Below are positions 47,865 to 57,370 of a stretch of DNA of 64,000 nucleotides, piece by piece. The DNA lies in NCBI GenBank assembly GCA_037783545.1, contig JBBELK010000492.1, positions 186,001 to 250,000 of the forward strand. The letters are read 5' to 3'. The position numbers and the translations under genes were made by a program. The stretch comes from Henricia sp. BOLD:AAB3569 (lineage: Eukaryota > Echinodermata > Asteroidea > Spinulosida > Echinasteridae). Numbering within the stretch: position 1 is the first letter of the stretch; each line of letters opens with the position of its first letter. A model generated the notes under the pieces. It was not told the DNA's origin, did not search any database, and was given only the letters and a program-made list of their open reading frames with translations.

Positions 47865-47995
47865 AACTGACTGGTTTCCGTACTTTGCTGGACTCCAAAA
47901 TACGTTTTATAGAAATGGCTGTCTTTTGGTTGAGCGTCACCTTCAATGTTTCCATTCACCTGCAACCCAAAATTCCCTCCGCTTTTTCTCCAGTT

Positions 47996-48066
47996 GCATT
48001 GGTGGTTCAGTGGTAGAATTCTCGCCTTCCAAGCGGGAGACCCGGGTTCAATTCCCGGCTAATACA
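47996..48066 (+). tRNA. tRNA-Gly(TCC), G71A
   Basis: Unit 79. G71A breaks acceptor pair C2-G71, a region glycyl-tRNA synthetase reads. Confidence 0.83.
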
Positions 48067-48212
48067 AAATAGCGGGTTCCCTGCACTTTTCCAGACTAGA
48101 AAGAAACGTTTCATAGAAATGGCCGTCTTTTGGTTGAGCGTCACCTTCTTTTCGGCACCCTCTGCGCGGAATTATCCGAATTAGCCGAACATTTAGTCCG
48201 CACTTTCGAACA

Positions 48213-48283
48213 GCACCGGTGGTTCAGTGGTAGAATTCTCGCCTGCCACGCGGGAGGCCCGGGTTCGATTCCCGGCCGGTGCA
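48213..48283 (+). tRNA. tRNA-Gly(GCC)
   Basis: Unit 80, consensus. Confidence 0.97.
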
Positions 48284-48386
48284 GATTGTTATAGATTCAT
48301 TGTTTGACAGTTTTCTTGCAGGAGTAGTTTTACTTCAAGTGGGAATATGCCCGCAACCAAAATCTCACTTCCAGCTTTTCTCGGGT

Positions 48387-48457
48387 GCATTGGTGGTTCA
48401 GTGGTAGAATTCTCGCCTCCCACGCGGGAGACCCGGGTTCAATTCCCGGCCAATGCA
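48387..48457 (+). tRNA. tRNA-Gly(CCC)
   Basis: Unit 80, consensus. Confidence 0.97.
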
Positions 48458-48588
48458 AACTGACTGGTTTCCGTACTTTGCTGGACTCCAAAATACGTTT
48501 TATAGAAATGGCTGTCTTTTGGTTGAGCGTCACCTTCAATGTTTCCATTCACCTGCAACCCAAAATTCCCTCCGCTATTTCTCCAGTT

Positions 48589-48659
48589 GCATTGGTGGTT
48601 CAGTGGTAGAATTCTCGCCTTCCAAGCGGGAGACCCGGGTTCAATTCCCGGCTAATGCA
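48589..48659 (+). tRNA. tRNA-Gly(TCC)
   Basis: Unit 80, consensus. Confidence 0.96.
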
Positions 48660-48805
48660 AAATAGCGGGTTCCCTGTACTTTTCCAGACTAGAAAGAAAC
48701 GTTTCATAGAAATGGCCGTCTTTTGGTTGAGCGTCACCTTCTTTTCGGCACCCTCTGCGCGGAATTATCCGAATTAGCCGAACATTTAGTCCCCACTTTC
48801 GAACA

Positions 48806-48876
48806 GCACCGGTGGTTCAGTGGTAGAATTCTCTCCTGCCACGCGGGAGGCCCGGGTTCGATTCCCGGCCGGTGCA
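48806..48876 (+). tRNA. tRNA-Gly(GCC), G30T
   Basis: Unit 81. G30T breaks the anticodon-stem pair G30-C40. Confidence 0.84.
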
Positions 48877-48979
48877 GATTGTTATAGATTCATTGTTTGA
48901 CAGTTTTCTTGCAGGAGTAGTTTTACTTCAAGTGGGAATATGCCCGCAACCAAAATCTCACTTCCAGCTTTTCTCGGGT

Positions 48980-49050
48980 GCATTGGTGGTTCAGTGGTAG
49001 AATTCTCGCCTCCCACGCGGGAGACCCGGGTTCAATTCCCGGCCAATGCA
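48980..49050 (+). tRNA. tRNA-Gly(CCC)
   Basis: Unit 81, consensus. Confidence 0.97.
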
Positions 49051-49181
49051 AACTGACTGGTTTCCGTACTTTGCTGGACTCCAAAATACGTTTTATAGAA
49101 ATGGCTGTCTTTTGGTTGAGCGTCACCTTCAATGTTTCCATTCACCTGCAACCCAAAATTCCCTCCGCTATTTCTCCAGTT

Positions 49182-49252
49182 GCATTGGTGGTTCAGTGGT
49201 AGAATTCTCGCCTTCCAAGCGGGAGACCCGGGTTCAATTCCCGGCTAATGCA
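49182..49252 (+). tRNA. tRNA-Gly(TCC)
   Basis: Unit 81, consensus. Confidence 0.96.
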
Positions 49253-49398
49253 AAATAGCGGGTTCCCTGTACTTTTCCAGACTAGAAAGAAACGTTTCAT
49301 AGAAATGGCCGTCTTTTGGTTGAGCGTCACCTTCTTTTCGGCACCCTCTGCGCGGAATTATCCGAATTAGCCGAACATTTAGTCCGCACTTTCGAACA

Positions 49399-49469
49399 GC
49401 ACCGGTGGTTCAGTGGTAGAATTCTCGCCTGCCACGCGGGAGGCCCGGGTTCGATTCCCGGCCGGTGCA
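49399..49469 (+). tRNA. tRNA-Gly(GCC)
   Basis: Unit 82, consensus. Confidence 0.97.
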
Positions 49470-49572
49470 GATTGTTATAGATTCATTGTTTGACAGTTTT
49501 CTTGCAGGAGTAGTTTTACTTCAAGTGGGAATATGCCCGCAACCAAAATCCCACTTCCAGCTTTTCTCGGGT

Positions 49573-49643
49573 GCATTGGTGGTTCAGTGGTAGAATTCTC
49601 GCCTCCCACGCGGGAGACCCGGGTTCAATTCCCGGCCAATGCA
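49573..49643 (+). tRNA. tRNA-Gly(CCC)
   Basis: Unit 82, consensus. Confidence 0.97.
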
Positions 49644-49774
49644 AACTGACTGGTTTCCGTACTTTGCTGGACTCCAAAATACGTTTTATAGAAATGGCTG
49701 TCTTTTGGTTGAGCGTCACCTTCAATGTTTCCATTCACCTGCAACCCAAAATTCCCTCCGCTATTTCTCCAGTT

Positions 49775-49845
49775 GCATTGGTGGTTCAGTGGTAGAATTC
49801 TCGCCTTCCAAGCGGGAGACCCGGGTTCAATTCCCGGCTAATGCA
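49775..49845 (+). tRNA. tRNA-Gly(TCC)
   Basis: Unit 82, consensus. Confidence 0.96.
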
Positions 49846-49991
49846 AAATAGCGGGTTCCCTGTACTTTTCCAGACTAGAAAGAAACGTTTCATAGAAATG
49901 GCCGTCTTTTGGTTGAGCGTCACCTTCTTTTCGGCACCCTCTGCGCGGAATTATCCGAATTAGCCGAACATTTAGTCCGCACTTTCGAACA

Positions 49992-50062
49992 GCACCGGTG
50001 GTTCAGTGGTAGAATTCTCGCCTGCCACGCGGGAGGCCCGGGTTCGATTCCCGGCCGGTGCA
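49992..50062 (+). tRNA. tRNA-Gly(GCC)
   Basis: Unit 83, consensus. Confidence 0.97.
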
Positions 50063-50165
50063 GATTGTTATAGATTCATTGTTTGACAGTTTTCTTGCAG
50101 GAGTAGTTTTACTTCAAGTGGGAATCTGCCCGCAACCAAAATCTCACTTCCAGCTTTTCTCGGGT

Positions 50166-50236
50166 GCATTGGTGGTTCAGTGGTAGAATTCTCGCCTCCC
50201 ACGCGGGAGACCCGGGTTCAATTCCCGGCCAATGCA
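50166..50236 (+). tRNA. tRNA-Gly(CCC)
   Basis: Unit 83, consensus; its S1 shares an A-to-C change with unit 85. Confidence 0.97.
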
Positions 50237-50367
50237 AACTGACTGGTTTCCGTACTTTGCTGGACTCCAAAATACGTTTTATAGAAATGGCTGTCTTTTG
50301 GTTGAGCGTCACCTTCAATGTTTCCATTCACCTGCAACCCAAAATTCCCTCCGCTATTTCTCCAGTT

Positions 50368-50438
50368 GCATTGGTGGTTCAGTGGTAGAATTCTCGCCTT
50401 CCAAGCGGGAGACCCGGGTTCAATTCCCGGCTAATGCA
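50368..50438 (+). tRNA. tRNA-Gly(TCC)
   Basis: Unit 83, consensus. Confidence 0.96.
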
Positions 50439-50584
50439 AAATAGCGGGTTCCCTGTACTTTTCCAGACTAGAAAGAAACGTTTCATAGAAATGGCCGTCT
50501 TTTGGTTGAGCGTCACCTTCTTTTCGGCACCCTCTGCGCGGAATTATCCGAATTAGCCGAACATTTAGTCCGCACTTTCGAACA

Positions 50585-50655
50585 GCACCGGTGGTTCAGT
50601 GGTAGAATTCTCGCCTGCCACGCGGGAGGCCCGGGTTCGATTCCCGGCCGGTGCA
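50585..50655 (+). tRNA. tRNA-Gly(GCC)
   Basis: Unit 84, consensus. Confidence 0.97.
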
Positions 50656-50758
50656 GATTGTTATAGATTCATTGTTTGACAGTTTTCTTGCAGGAGTAGT
50701 TTTACTTCAAGTGGGAATATGCCCGCAACCAAAATCTCACTTCCAGCTTTTCTCGGGT

Positions 50759-50829
50759 GCATTGGTGGTTCAGTGGTAGAATTCTCGCCTCCCACGCGGG
50801 AGACCCGGGTTTAATTCCCGGCCAATGCA
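50759..50829 (+). tRNA. tRNA-Gly(CCC), C56T
   Basis: Unit 84. C56T removes the invariant T-loop C56 that pairs with G19 and is the core of the B box. Ten bases of S2 just downstream are deleted. Probably inactive. Confidence 0.72.
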
Positions 50830-50950
50830 AACTGATACTTTGCTGGACTCCAAAATACGTTTTATAGAAATGGCTGTCTTTTGGTTGAGCGTCACCTTCA
50901 ATGTTTCCATTCACCTGCAACCCAAAATTCCCTCCGCTATTTCTCCAGTT

Positions 50951-51021
50951 GCATTGGTGGTTCAGTGGTAGAATTCTCGCCTTCCAAGCGGGAGACCCGG
51001 GTTCAATTCCCGGCTAATGCA
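50951..51021 (+). tRNA. tRNA-Gly(TCC)
   Basis: Unit 84, consensus; 192 bp from the CCC start. Confidence 0.96.
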
Positions 51022-51167
51022 AAATAGCGGGTTCCCTGTACTTTTCCAGACTAGAAAGAAACGTTTCATAGAAATGGCCGTCTTTTGGTTGAGCGTCACC
51101 TTCTTTTCGGCACCCTCTGCGCGGAATTATCCGAATTAGCCGAACATTTAGTCCGCACTTTCGAACA

Positions 51168-51238
51168 GCACCGGTGGTTCAGTGGTAGAATTCTCGCCTG
51201 CCACGCGGGAGGCCCGGGTTCGATTCCCGGCCGGTGCA
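51168..51238 (+). tRNA. tRNA-Gly(GCC)
   Basis: Unit 85, consensus. Confidence 0.97.
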
Positions 51239-51341
51239 GATTGTTATAGATTCATTGTTTGACAGTTTTCTTGCAGGAGTAGTTTTACTTCAAGTGGGAA
51301 TCTGCCCGCAACCAAAATCTCACTTCCAGCTTTTCTCGGGT

Positions 51342-51412
51342 GCATTGGTGGTTCAGTGGTAGAATTCTCGCCTCCCACGCGGGAGACCCGGGTTCAATTC
51401 CCGGCCAATGCA
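51342..51412 (+). tRNA. tRNA-Gly(CCC)
   Basis: Unit 85, consensus. Confidence 0.97.
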
Positions 51413-51543
51413 AACTGACTGGTTTCCGTACTTTGCTGGACTCCAAAATACGTTTTATAGAAATGGCTGTCTTTTGGTTGAGCGTCACCTTCAATGTTTC
51501 CATTCACCTGCAACCCAAAATTCCCTCCGCTATTTCTCCAGTT

Positions 51544-51614
51544 GCATTGGTGGTTCAGTGGTAGAATTCTCGCCTTCCAAGCGGGAGACCCGGGTTCAAT
51601 TCCCGGCTAATGCA
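51544..51614 (+). tRNA. tRNA-Gly(TCC)
   Basis: Unit 85, consensus. Confidence 0.96.
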
Positions 51615-51760
51615 AAATAGCGGGTTCCCTGTACTTTTCCAGACTAGAAAGAAACGTTTCATAGAAATGGCCGTCTTTTGGTTGAGCGTCACCTTCTTTT
51701 CGGCACCCTCTGCGCGGAATTATCCGAATTAGCCGAACATTTAGTCCGCACTTTCGAACA

Positions 51761-51831
51761 GCACCGGTGGTTCAGTGGTAGAATTCTCGCCTGCCACGCG
51801 GGAGGCCCGGGTTCGATTCCCGGCCGGTGCA
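51761..51831 (+). tRNA. tRNA-Gly(GCC)
   Basis: Unit 86, consensus. Confidence 0.97.
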
Positions 51832-51934
51832 GATTGTTATAGATTCATTGTTTGACAGTTTTCTTGCAGGAGTAGTTTTACTTCAAGTGGGAATATGCCC
51901 GCAACCAAAATCTCACTTCCAGCTTTTCTCGGGT

Positions 51935-52005
51935 GCATTGGTGGTTCAGTGGTAGAATTCTCGCCTCCCACGCGGGAGACCCGGGTTCAATTCCCGGCCA
52001 ATGCA
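51935..52005 (+). tRNA. tRNA-Gly(CCC)
   Basis: Unit 86, consensus. Confidence 0.97.
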
Positions 52006-52136
52006 AACTGACTGGTTTCCGTACTTTGCTGGACTCCAAAATACGTTTTATAGAAATGGCTGTCTTTTGGTTGAGCGTCACCTTCAATGTTTCCATTCAC
52101 CTGCAACCCAAAATTCCCTCCGCTATTTCTCCAGTT

Positions 52137-52207
52137 GCATTGGTGGTTCAGTGGTAGAATTCTCGCCTTCCAAGCGGGAGACCCGGGTTCAATTCCCGGC
52201 TAATGCA
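52137..52207 (+). tRNA. tRNA-Gly(TCC)
   Basis: Unit 86, consensus. Confidence 0.96.
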
Positions 52208-52353
52208 AAATAGCGGGTTCCCTGTACTTTTCCAGACTAGAAAGAAACGTTTCATAGAAATGGCCGTCTTTTGGTTGAGCGTCACCTTCTTTTCGGCACC
52301 CTCTGCGCGGAATTATCCGAATTAGCCGAACATTTAGTCCGCACTTTCGAACA

Positions 52354-52424
52354 GCACCGGTGGTTCAGTGGTAGAATTCTCGCCTGCCACGCGGGAGGCC
52401 CGGGTTCGATTCCCGGCCGGTGCA
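52354..52424 (+). tRNA. tRNA-Gly(GCC)
   Basis: Unit 87, consensus. Confidence 0.97.
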
Positions 52425-52527
52425 GATTGTTATAGATTCATTGTTTGACAGTTTTCTTGCAGGAGTAGTTTTACTTCAAGTGGGAATATGCCCGCAACCA
52501 AAATCTCACTTCCAGCTTTTCTCGGGT

Positions 52528-52598
52528 GCATTGGTGGTTCAGTGGTAGAATTCTCGCCTCCCACGCGGGAGACCCGGGTTCAATTCCCGGCCAATGCA
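52528..52598 (+). tRNA. tRNA-Gly(CCC)
   Basis: Unit 87, consensus. Confidence 0.97.
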
Positions 52599-52729
52599 AA
52601 CTGACTGGTTTCCGTACTTTGCTGGACTCCAAAATACGTTTTATAGAAATGGCTGTCTTTTGGTTGAGCGTCACCTTCAATGTTTCCATTCACCTGCAAC
52701 CCAAAATTCCCTCCGCTATTTCTCCAGTT

Positions 52730-52800
52730 GCATTGGTGGTTCAGTGGTAGAATTCTCGCCTTCCAAGCGGGAGACCCGGGTTCAATTCCCGGCCAATGCA
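52730..52800 (+). tRNA. Chimeric tRNA-Gly(TCC) with CCC-type 3' end
   Basis: Unit 87, extra gene; identical in design to the chimera at 12323 (normal T55). Confidence 0.95.
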
Positions 52801-52931
52801 AACTGACTGGTTTCCGTACTTTGCTGGACTCCAAAATACGTTTTATAGAAATGGCTGTCTTTTGGTTGAGCGTCACCTTCAATGTTTCCATTCACCTGCA
52901 ACCCAAAATTCCCTCCGCTATTTCTCCAGTT
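52730..52931 (+). repeat. 202-bp tandem duplication (extra TCC gene + S2), unit 87
   Basis: Third occurrence of the 202-bp insertion, with the same junction region as in unit 21. Confidence 0.95.
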
Positions 52932-53002
52932 GCATTGGTGGTTCAGTGGTAGAATTCTCGCCTTCCAAGCGGGAGACCCGGGTTCAATTCCCGGCTAATG
53001 CA
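52932..53002 (+). tRNA. tRNA-Gly(TCC)
   Basis: Unit 87, consensus; fourth gene of this unit. Confidence 0.96.
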
Positions 53003-53148
53003 AAATAGCGGGTTCCCTGTACTTTTCCAGACTAGAAAGAAACGTTTCATAGAAATGGCCGTCTTTTGGTTGAGCGTCACCTTCTTTTCGGCACCCTCTG
53101 CGCGGAATTATCCGAATTAGCCGAACATTTAGTCCGCACTTTCGAACA

Positions 53149-53219
53149 GCACCGGTGGTTCAGTGGTAGAATTCTCGCCTGCCACGCGGGAGGCCCGGGT
53201 TCGATTCCCGGCCGGTGCA
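53149..53219 (+). tRNA. tRNA-Gly(GCC)
   Basis: Unit 88, consensus. Confidence 0.97.
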
Positions 53220-53322
53220 GATTGTTATAGATTCATCGTTTGACAGTTTTCTTGCAGGAGTAGTTTTACTTCAAGTGGGAATATGCCCGCAACCAAAATC
53301 TCACTTCCAGCTTTTCTCGGGT

Positions 53323-53393
53323 GCATTGGTGGTTCAGTGGTAGAATTCTCGCCTCCCACGCGGGAGACCCGGGTTCAATTCCCGGCCAATGCA
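53323..53393 (+). tRNA. tRNA-Gly(CCC)
   Basis: Unit 88, consensus. Confidence 0.97.
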
Positions 53394-53524
53394 AACTGAC
53401 TGGTTTCCGTACTTTGCTGGACTCCAAAATTCGTTTTATAGAAATGGCTGTCTTTTGGTTGAGCGTCACCTTCAATGTTTCCATTCACCTGCAACCCAAA
53501 ATTCCCTCCGCTATTTCTCCAGTT

Positions 53525-53595
53525 GCATTGGTGGTTCAGTGGTAGAATTCTCGCCTTCCAAGCGGGAGACCCGGGTTCAATTCCAGGCTAATGCA
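53525..53595 (+). tRNA. tRNA-Gly(TCC), C63A
   Basis: Unit 88. C63A breaks the central T-stem pair G51-C63. Confidence 0.83.
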
Positions 53596-53741
53596 AAATA
53601 GCGGGTTCCCTGTACTTTTCCAGACTAGAAAGAAACGTTTCATAGAAATGGCCGTCTTTTGGTTGAGCGTCACCTTCTTTTCGGCACCCTCTGCGCGGAA
53701 TTATCCGAATTAGCCGAACATTTAGTCCGCACTTTCGAACA

Positions 53742-53812
53742 GCACCGGTGGTTCAGTGGTAGAATTCTCGCCTGCCACGCGGGAGGCCCGGGTTCGATTC
53801 CCGGCCGGTGCA
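53742..53812 (+). tRNA. tRNA-Gly(GCC)
   Basis: Unit 89, consensus. Confidence 0.97.
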
Positions 53813-53915
53813 GATTGTTACAGATTCATTGTTTGACAGTTTTCTTGCAGGAGTAGTTTTACTTCAAGTGGGAATATGCCCGCAACCAAAATCTTACTTC
53901 CAGCTTTTCTCGGGT

Positions 53916-53986
53916 GCATTGGTGGTTCAGTGGTAGAATTCTCGCCTCCCACGCGTGAGACCCGGGTTCAATTCCCGGCCAATGCA
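53916..53986 (+). tRNA. tRNA-Gly(CCC), G42T
   Basis: Unit 89. G42T turns the T28-G42 wobble into a T-T mismatch. Confidence 0.86.
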
Positions 53987-54117
53987 AACTGACTGGTTTC
54001 CGTACTTTGCTGGACTCCAAAATACGTTTTATAGAAATGGCTGTCTTTTGGTTGAGCGTCACCTTCAATGTTTCCATTCACCTGCAACCCAAAATTTCCT
54101 CCGCTATTTCTCCAGTT

Positions 54118-54188
54118 GCATTGGTGGTTCAGTGGTAGAATTCTCGCCTTCCAAGCGGGAGACCCGGGTTCAATTCCCGGCTAATTCA
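54118..54188 (+). tRNA. tRNA-Gly(TCC), G71T
   Basis: Unit 89. G71T breaks acceptor pair C2-G71. Confidence 0.83.
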
Positions 54189-54334
54189 AAATAGCGGGTT
54201 CCCTGTACTTTTCCAGACTAGAAAGAAACGTTTCATAGAAATGGCCGTCTTTTGGTTGAGCGTCACCTTCTTTTCGGCACCCTCTGCGCGGAATTATCCG
54301 AATTAGCCGAACATTTAGTCCGCACTTTCGAACA

Positions 54335-54405
54335 GCACCGGTGGTTTAGTGGTATAATTCTCGCCTGCCACGCGGGAGGCCCGGGTTCGATTCCCGGCCC
54401 GTGCA
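54335..54405 (+). tRNA. Degenerate tRNA-Gly(GCC): C13T, G22T, G68C
   Basis: Unit 90. C13T and G22T destroy one D-stem pair, and G68C breaks the acceptor pair C5-G68. Three changes in one copy, against 0 or 1 in most others, suggest a decaying gene. The anticodon GCC and B box are intact. Confidence 0.65.
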
Positions 54406-54508
54406 GATTGTTATAGATTCATTGTTTGACAGTTTTCTTGCAGGAGTAGTTTTACTTCAAGTGGGAATATGCCCGCAACCAAAATCTCACTTCCAGCTTT
54501 TCTCGGGT

Positions 54509-54579
54509 GCATTGGTGGTTCAGTGGTAGAATTCTCGCCTCCCACGCGGGAGACCCGGGTTCAATTCCCGGCCAATGCA
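54509..54579 (+). tRNA. tRNA-Gly(CCC)
   Basis: Unit 90, consensus. Confidence 0.97.
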
Positions 54580-54710
54580 AACTGACTGGTTTCCGTACTT
54601 TGCTGGACTCCAAAATACGTTTTATAGAAATGGCTGTCTTTTGGTTGAGCGTCACCTTCAATGTTTCCATTCACCTGCAACCCAAAATTCCCTCCGCTAT
54701 TTCTCCAGTT

Positions 54711-54781
54711 GCATTGGTGGTTCAGTGGTAGAATTCTCGCCTTCCAAGCGGGAGACCCGGGTTCAATTCCCGGCTAATGCA
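54711..54781 (+). tRNA. tRNA-Gly(TCC)
   Basis: Unit 90, consensus. Confidence 0.96.
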
Positions 54782-54927
54782 AAATAGCGGGTTCCCTGTA
54801 CTTTTCCAGACTAGAAAGAAACGTTTCATAGAAATGGCCGTCTTTTGGTTGAGCGTCACCTTCTTTTCGGCACCATCTGCGCGGAATTATCCGAATTAGC
54901 CGAACATTTAGTCCGCACTTTCGAACA

Positions 54928-54998
54928 GCACCGGTGGTTCAGTGGTAGAATTCTCGCCTGCCACGCGGGAGGCCCGGGTTCGATTCCCGGCCGGTGCA
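54928..54998 (+). tRNA. tRNA-Gly(GCC)
   Basis: Unit 91, consensus. Confidence 0.97.
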
Positions 54999-55101
54999 GA
55001 TTGTTATAGATTCATTGTTTGACAGTTTTCTTGCAGGAGTAGTTTTACTTCAAGTGGGAATATGCCCGCAACCAAAATCTCACTTCTAGCTTTTCTCGGG
55101 T

Positions 55102-55172
55102 GCATTGGTGGTTCAGTGGTAGAATTCTCGCCTCCCACGCGGGAGACCCGGGTTCAATTCCCGGCCAATGCA
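55102..55172 (+). tRNA. tRNA-Gly(CCC)
   Basis: Unit 91, consensus; its S1 has a C-to-T change 18 bp upstream, common from here to the window end. Confidence 0.97.
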
Positions 55173-55303
55173 AACTGACTGGTTTCCGTACTTTGCTGGA
55201 CTCCAAAATACGTTTTATAGAAATGGCTGTCTTTTGGTTGAGCGTCACCTTCAATGTTTCCATTCACCTGCAACCCAAAATTCCCTCCGCTATTTCTCCA
55301 GTT

Positions 55304-55374
55304 GCATTGGTGGTTCAGTGGTAGAATTCTCGCCTTCCAAGCGGGAGACCCGGGTTCAATTCCCGGCTAATGCA
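55304..55374 (+). tRNA. tRNA-Gly(TCC)
   Basis: Unit 91, consensus. Confidence 0.96.
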
Positions 55375-55520
55375 AAATAGCGGGTTCCCTGTACTTTTCC
55401 AGACTAGAAAGAAACGTTTCATAGAAATGGCCGTCTTTTGGTTGAGCGTCACCTTCTTTTCGGCACCCTCTGCGCGGAATTATCCGAATTAGCCGAACAT
55501 TTAGTCCGCACTTTCAAACA

Positions 55521-55591
55521 GCACCGGTGGTTCAGTGGTAGAATTCTCGCCTGCCACGCGGGAGGCCCGGGTTCGATTCCCGGCCGGTGCA
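55521..55591 (+). tRNA. tRNA-Gly(GCC)
   Basis: Unit 92, consensus. Confidence 0.97.
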
Positions 55592-55694
55592 GATTGTTAT
55601 AGATTCATTGTTTGACAGTTTTCTTGCAGGAGTAGTTTTACTTCAAGTGGGAATATGCCCGCAACCAAAATCTCACTTCCAGCTTTTCTCGGGT

Positions 55695-55765
55695 GTATTG
55701 GTGGTTCAGTGGTAGAATTCTCGCCTCCCACGCGGGAGACCCGGGTTCAATTCCCGGCCAATGCA
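55695..55765 (+). tRNA. tRNA-Gly(CCC), C2T
   Basis: Unit 92. C2T gives a T2-G71 wobble in the acceptor. Confidence 0.88.
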
Positions 55766-55896
55766 AACTGACTGGTTTCCGTACTTTGCTGGACTCCAAA
55801 ATACGTTTTATAGAAATGGCTGTCTTTTGGTTGAGCGTCACCTTCAATGTTTCCATTCACCTGCAACCCAAAATTCCCTCCGCTATTTCTCCAGTT

Positions 55897-55967
55897 GCAT
55901 TGGTGGTTCAGTGGTAGAATTCTCGCCTTCCAAGCGGGAGACCCGGGTTCAATTCCCGGCTAATGCA
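55897..55967 (+). tRNA. tRNA-Gly(TCC)
   Basis: Unit 92, consensus. Confidence 0.96.
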
Positions 55968-56113
55968 AAATAGCGGGTTCCCTGTACTTTTCCAGACTAG
56001 AAAGAAACGTTTCATAGAAATGGCCGTCTTTTGGTTGAGCGTCACCTTCTTTTCGGCACCCTCTGCGCGGAATTATCCGAATTAGCCGAACATTTAGTCC
56101 GCACTTTCGAACA

Positions 56114-56184
56114 GCACCGGTGGTTCAGTGGTAGAATTCTCGCCTGCCACGCGGGAGGCCCGGGTTCGATTCCCGGCCGGTGCA
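56114..56184 (+). tRNA. tRNA-Gly(GCC)
   Basis: Unit 93, consensus. Confidence 0.97.
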
Positions 56185-56287
56185 GATTGTTATAGATTCA
56201 TTGTTTGACAGTTTTCTTGCAGGAGTAGTTTTACTTCAAGTGGGAATATGCCTGCAACCAAAATCTCACTTCTAGCTTTTCTCGGGT

Positions 56288-56358
56288 GCATTGGTGGTTC
56301 AGTGGTAGAATTCTCGCCTCCCACGCGGGAGACCCGGGTTCAATTCCCGGCGAATGCA
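56288..56358 (+). tRNA. tRNA-Gly(CCC), C67G
   Basis: Unit 93. C67G breaks acceptor pair G6-C67. Shared with units 99 and 104. Confidence 0.84.
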
Positions 56359-56489
56359 AACTGACTGGTTTCCGTACTTTGCTGGACTCCAAAATACGTT
56401 TTATAGAAATGGCTGTCTTTTGGTTGAGCGTCACCTTCAATGTTTCCATTCACCTGCAACCCAAAATTCCCTCCGCTATTTCTCCAGTT

Positions 56490-56560
56490 GCATTGGTGGT
56501 TCAGTGGTAGAATTCTCGCCTTCCAAGCGGGAGACCCGGGTTCAATTCCCGGCTAATGCA
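56490..56560 (+). tRNA. tRNA-Gly(TCC)
   Basis: Unit 93, consensus. Confidence 0.96.
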
Positions 56561-56706
56561 AAATAGCGGGTTCCCTGTACTTTTCCAGACTAGAAAGAAA
56601 CGTTTCATAGAAATGGCCGTCTTTTGGTTGAGCGTCACCTTCTTTTCGGCACCCTCTGCGCGGAATTATCCGAATTAGCCGAACATTTAGTCAGCACTTT
56701 CGAACA

Positions 56707-56777
56707 GCACCGGTGGTTCAGTGGTAGAATTCTCGCCTGCCACGCGGGAGGCCCGGGTTCGATTCCCGGCCGGTGCA
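56707..56777 (+). tRNA. tRNA-Gly(GCC)
   Basis: Unit 94, consensus. Confidence 0.97.
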
Positions 56778-56880
56778 GATTGTTATAGATTCATTGTTTG
56801 ACAGTTTTCTTGCAGGAGTAGTTTTACTTCAAGTGGGAATATGCCCGCAACCAAAATCTCACTTCTAGCTTTTCTCGGGT

Positions 56881-56951
56881 GCATTGGTGGTTCAGTGGTA
56901 GAATTCTCGCCTTCCACGCGGGAGACCCGGGTTCAATTCCCGGCCAATGCA
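56881..56951 (+). tRNA. tRNA-Gly(TCC) at the CCC position (C34T)
   Basis: Unit 94. The anticodon loop is CTTCCAC: anticodon TCC at 56913-56915, but C38 and the 3' strand CCAATGC remain CCC-type. This is a one-base C34T switch of a CCC gene, not a conversion by the neighbouring TCC gene, which has A38 and T67. This unit has no CCC gene. Confidence 0.93.
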
Positions 56952-57082
56952 AACTGACTGGTTTCCGTACTTTGATGGACTCCAAAATACGTTTTATAGA
57001 AATGGCTGTCTTTTGGTTGAGCGTCACCTTCAATGTTTCCATTCACCTGCAACCCAAAATTCCCTCCGCTATTTCTCCAGTT

Positions 57083-57153
57083 GCATTGGTGGTTCAGTGG
57101 TAGAATTCTGGCCTTCCAAGCGGGAGACCCGGGTTCAATTCCCGGCTAATGCA
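57083..57153 (+). tRNA. tRNA-Gly(TCC), C29G
   Basis: Unit 94. C29G breaks the anticodon-stem pair C29-G41. Shared with units 100 and 105, where it also sits next to the switched middle gene. Confidence 0.84.
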
Positions 57154-57299
57154 AAATAGCGGGTTCCCTGTACTTTTCCAGACTAGAAAGAAACGTTTCA
57201 TAGAAATGGCCGTCTTTTGGTTGAGCGTCACCTTCTTTTCGGCACCCTCTGCGCGGAATTATCCGAATTAGCCGAACATTTAGTCCGCACTTTCGAACA

Positions 57300-57370
57300 G
57301 CACCGGTGGTTCAGTGGTAGAATTCTCGCCTGCCACGCGGGAGGCCCGGGTTCGATTCCCGGCCGGTGCA
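57300..57370 (+). tRNA. tRNA-Gly(GCC)
   Basis: Unit 95, consensus. Confidence 0.97.
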
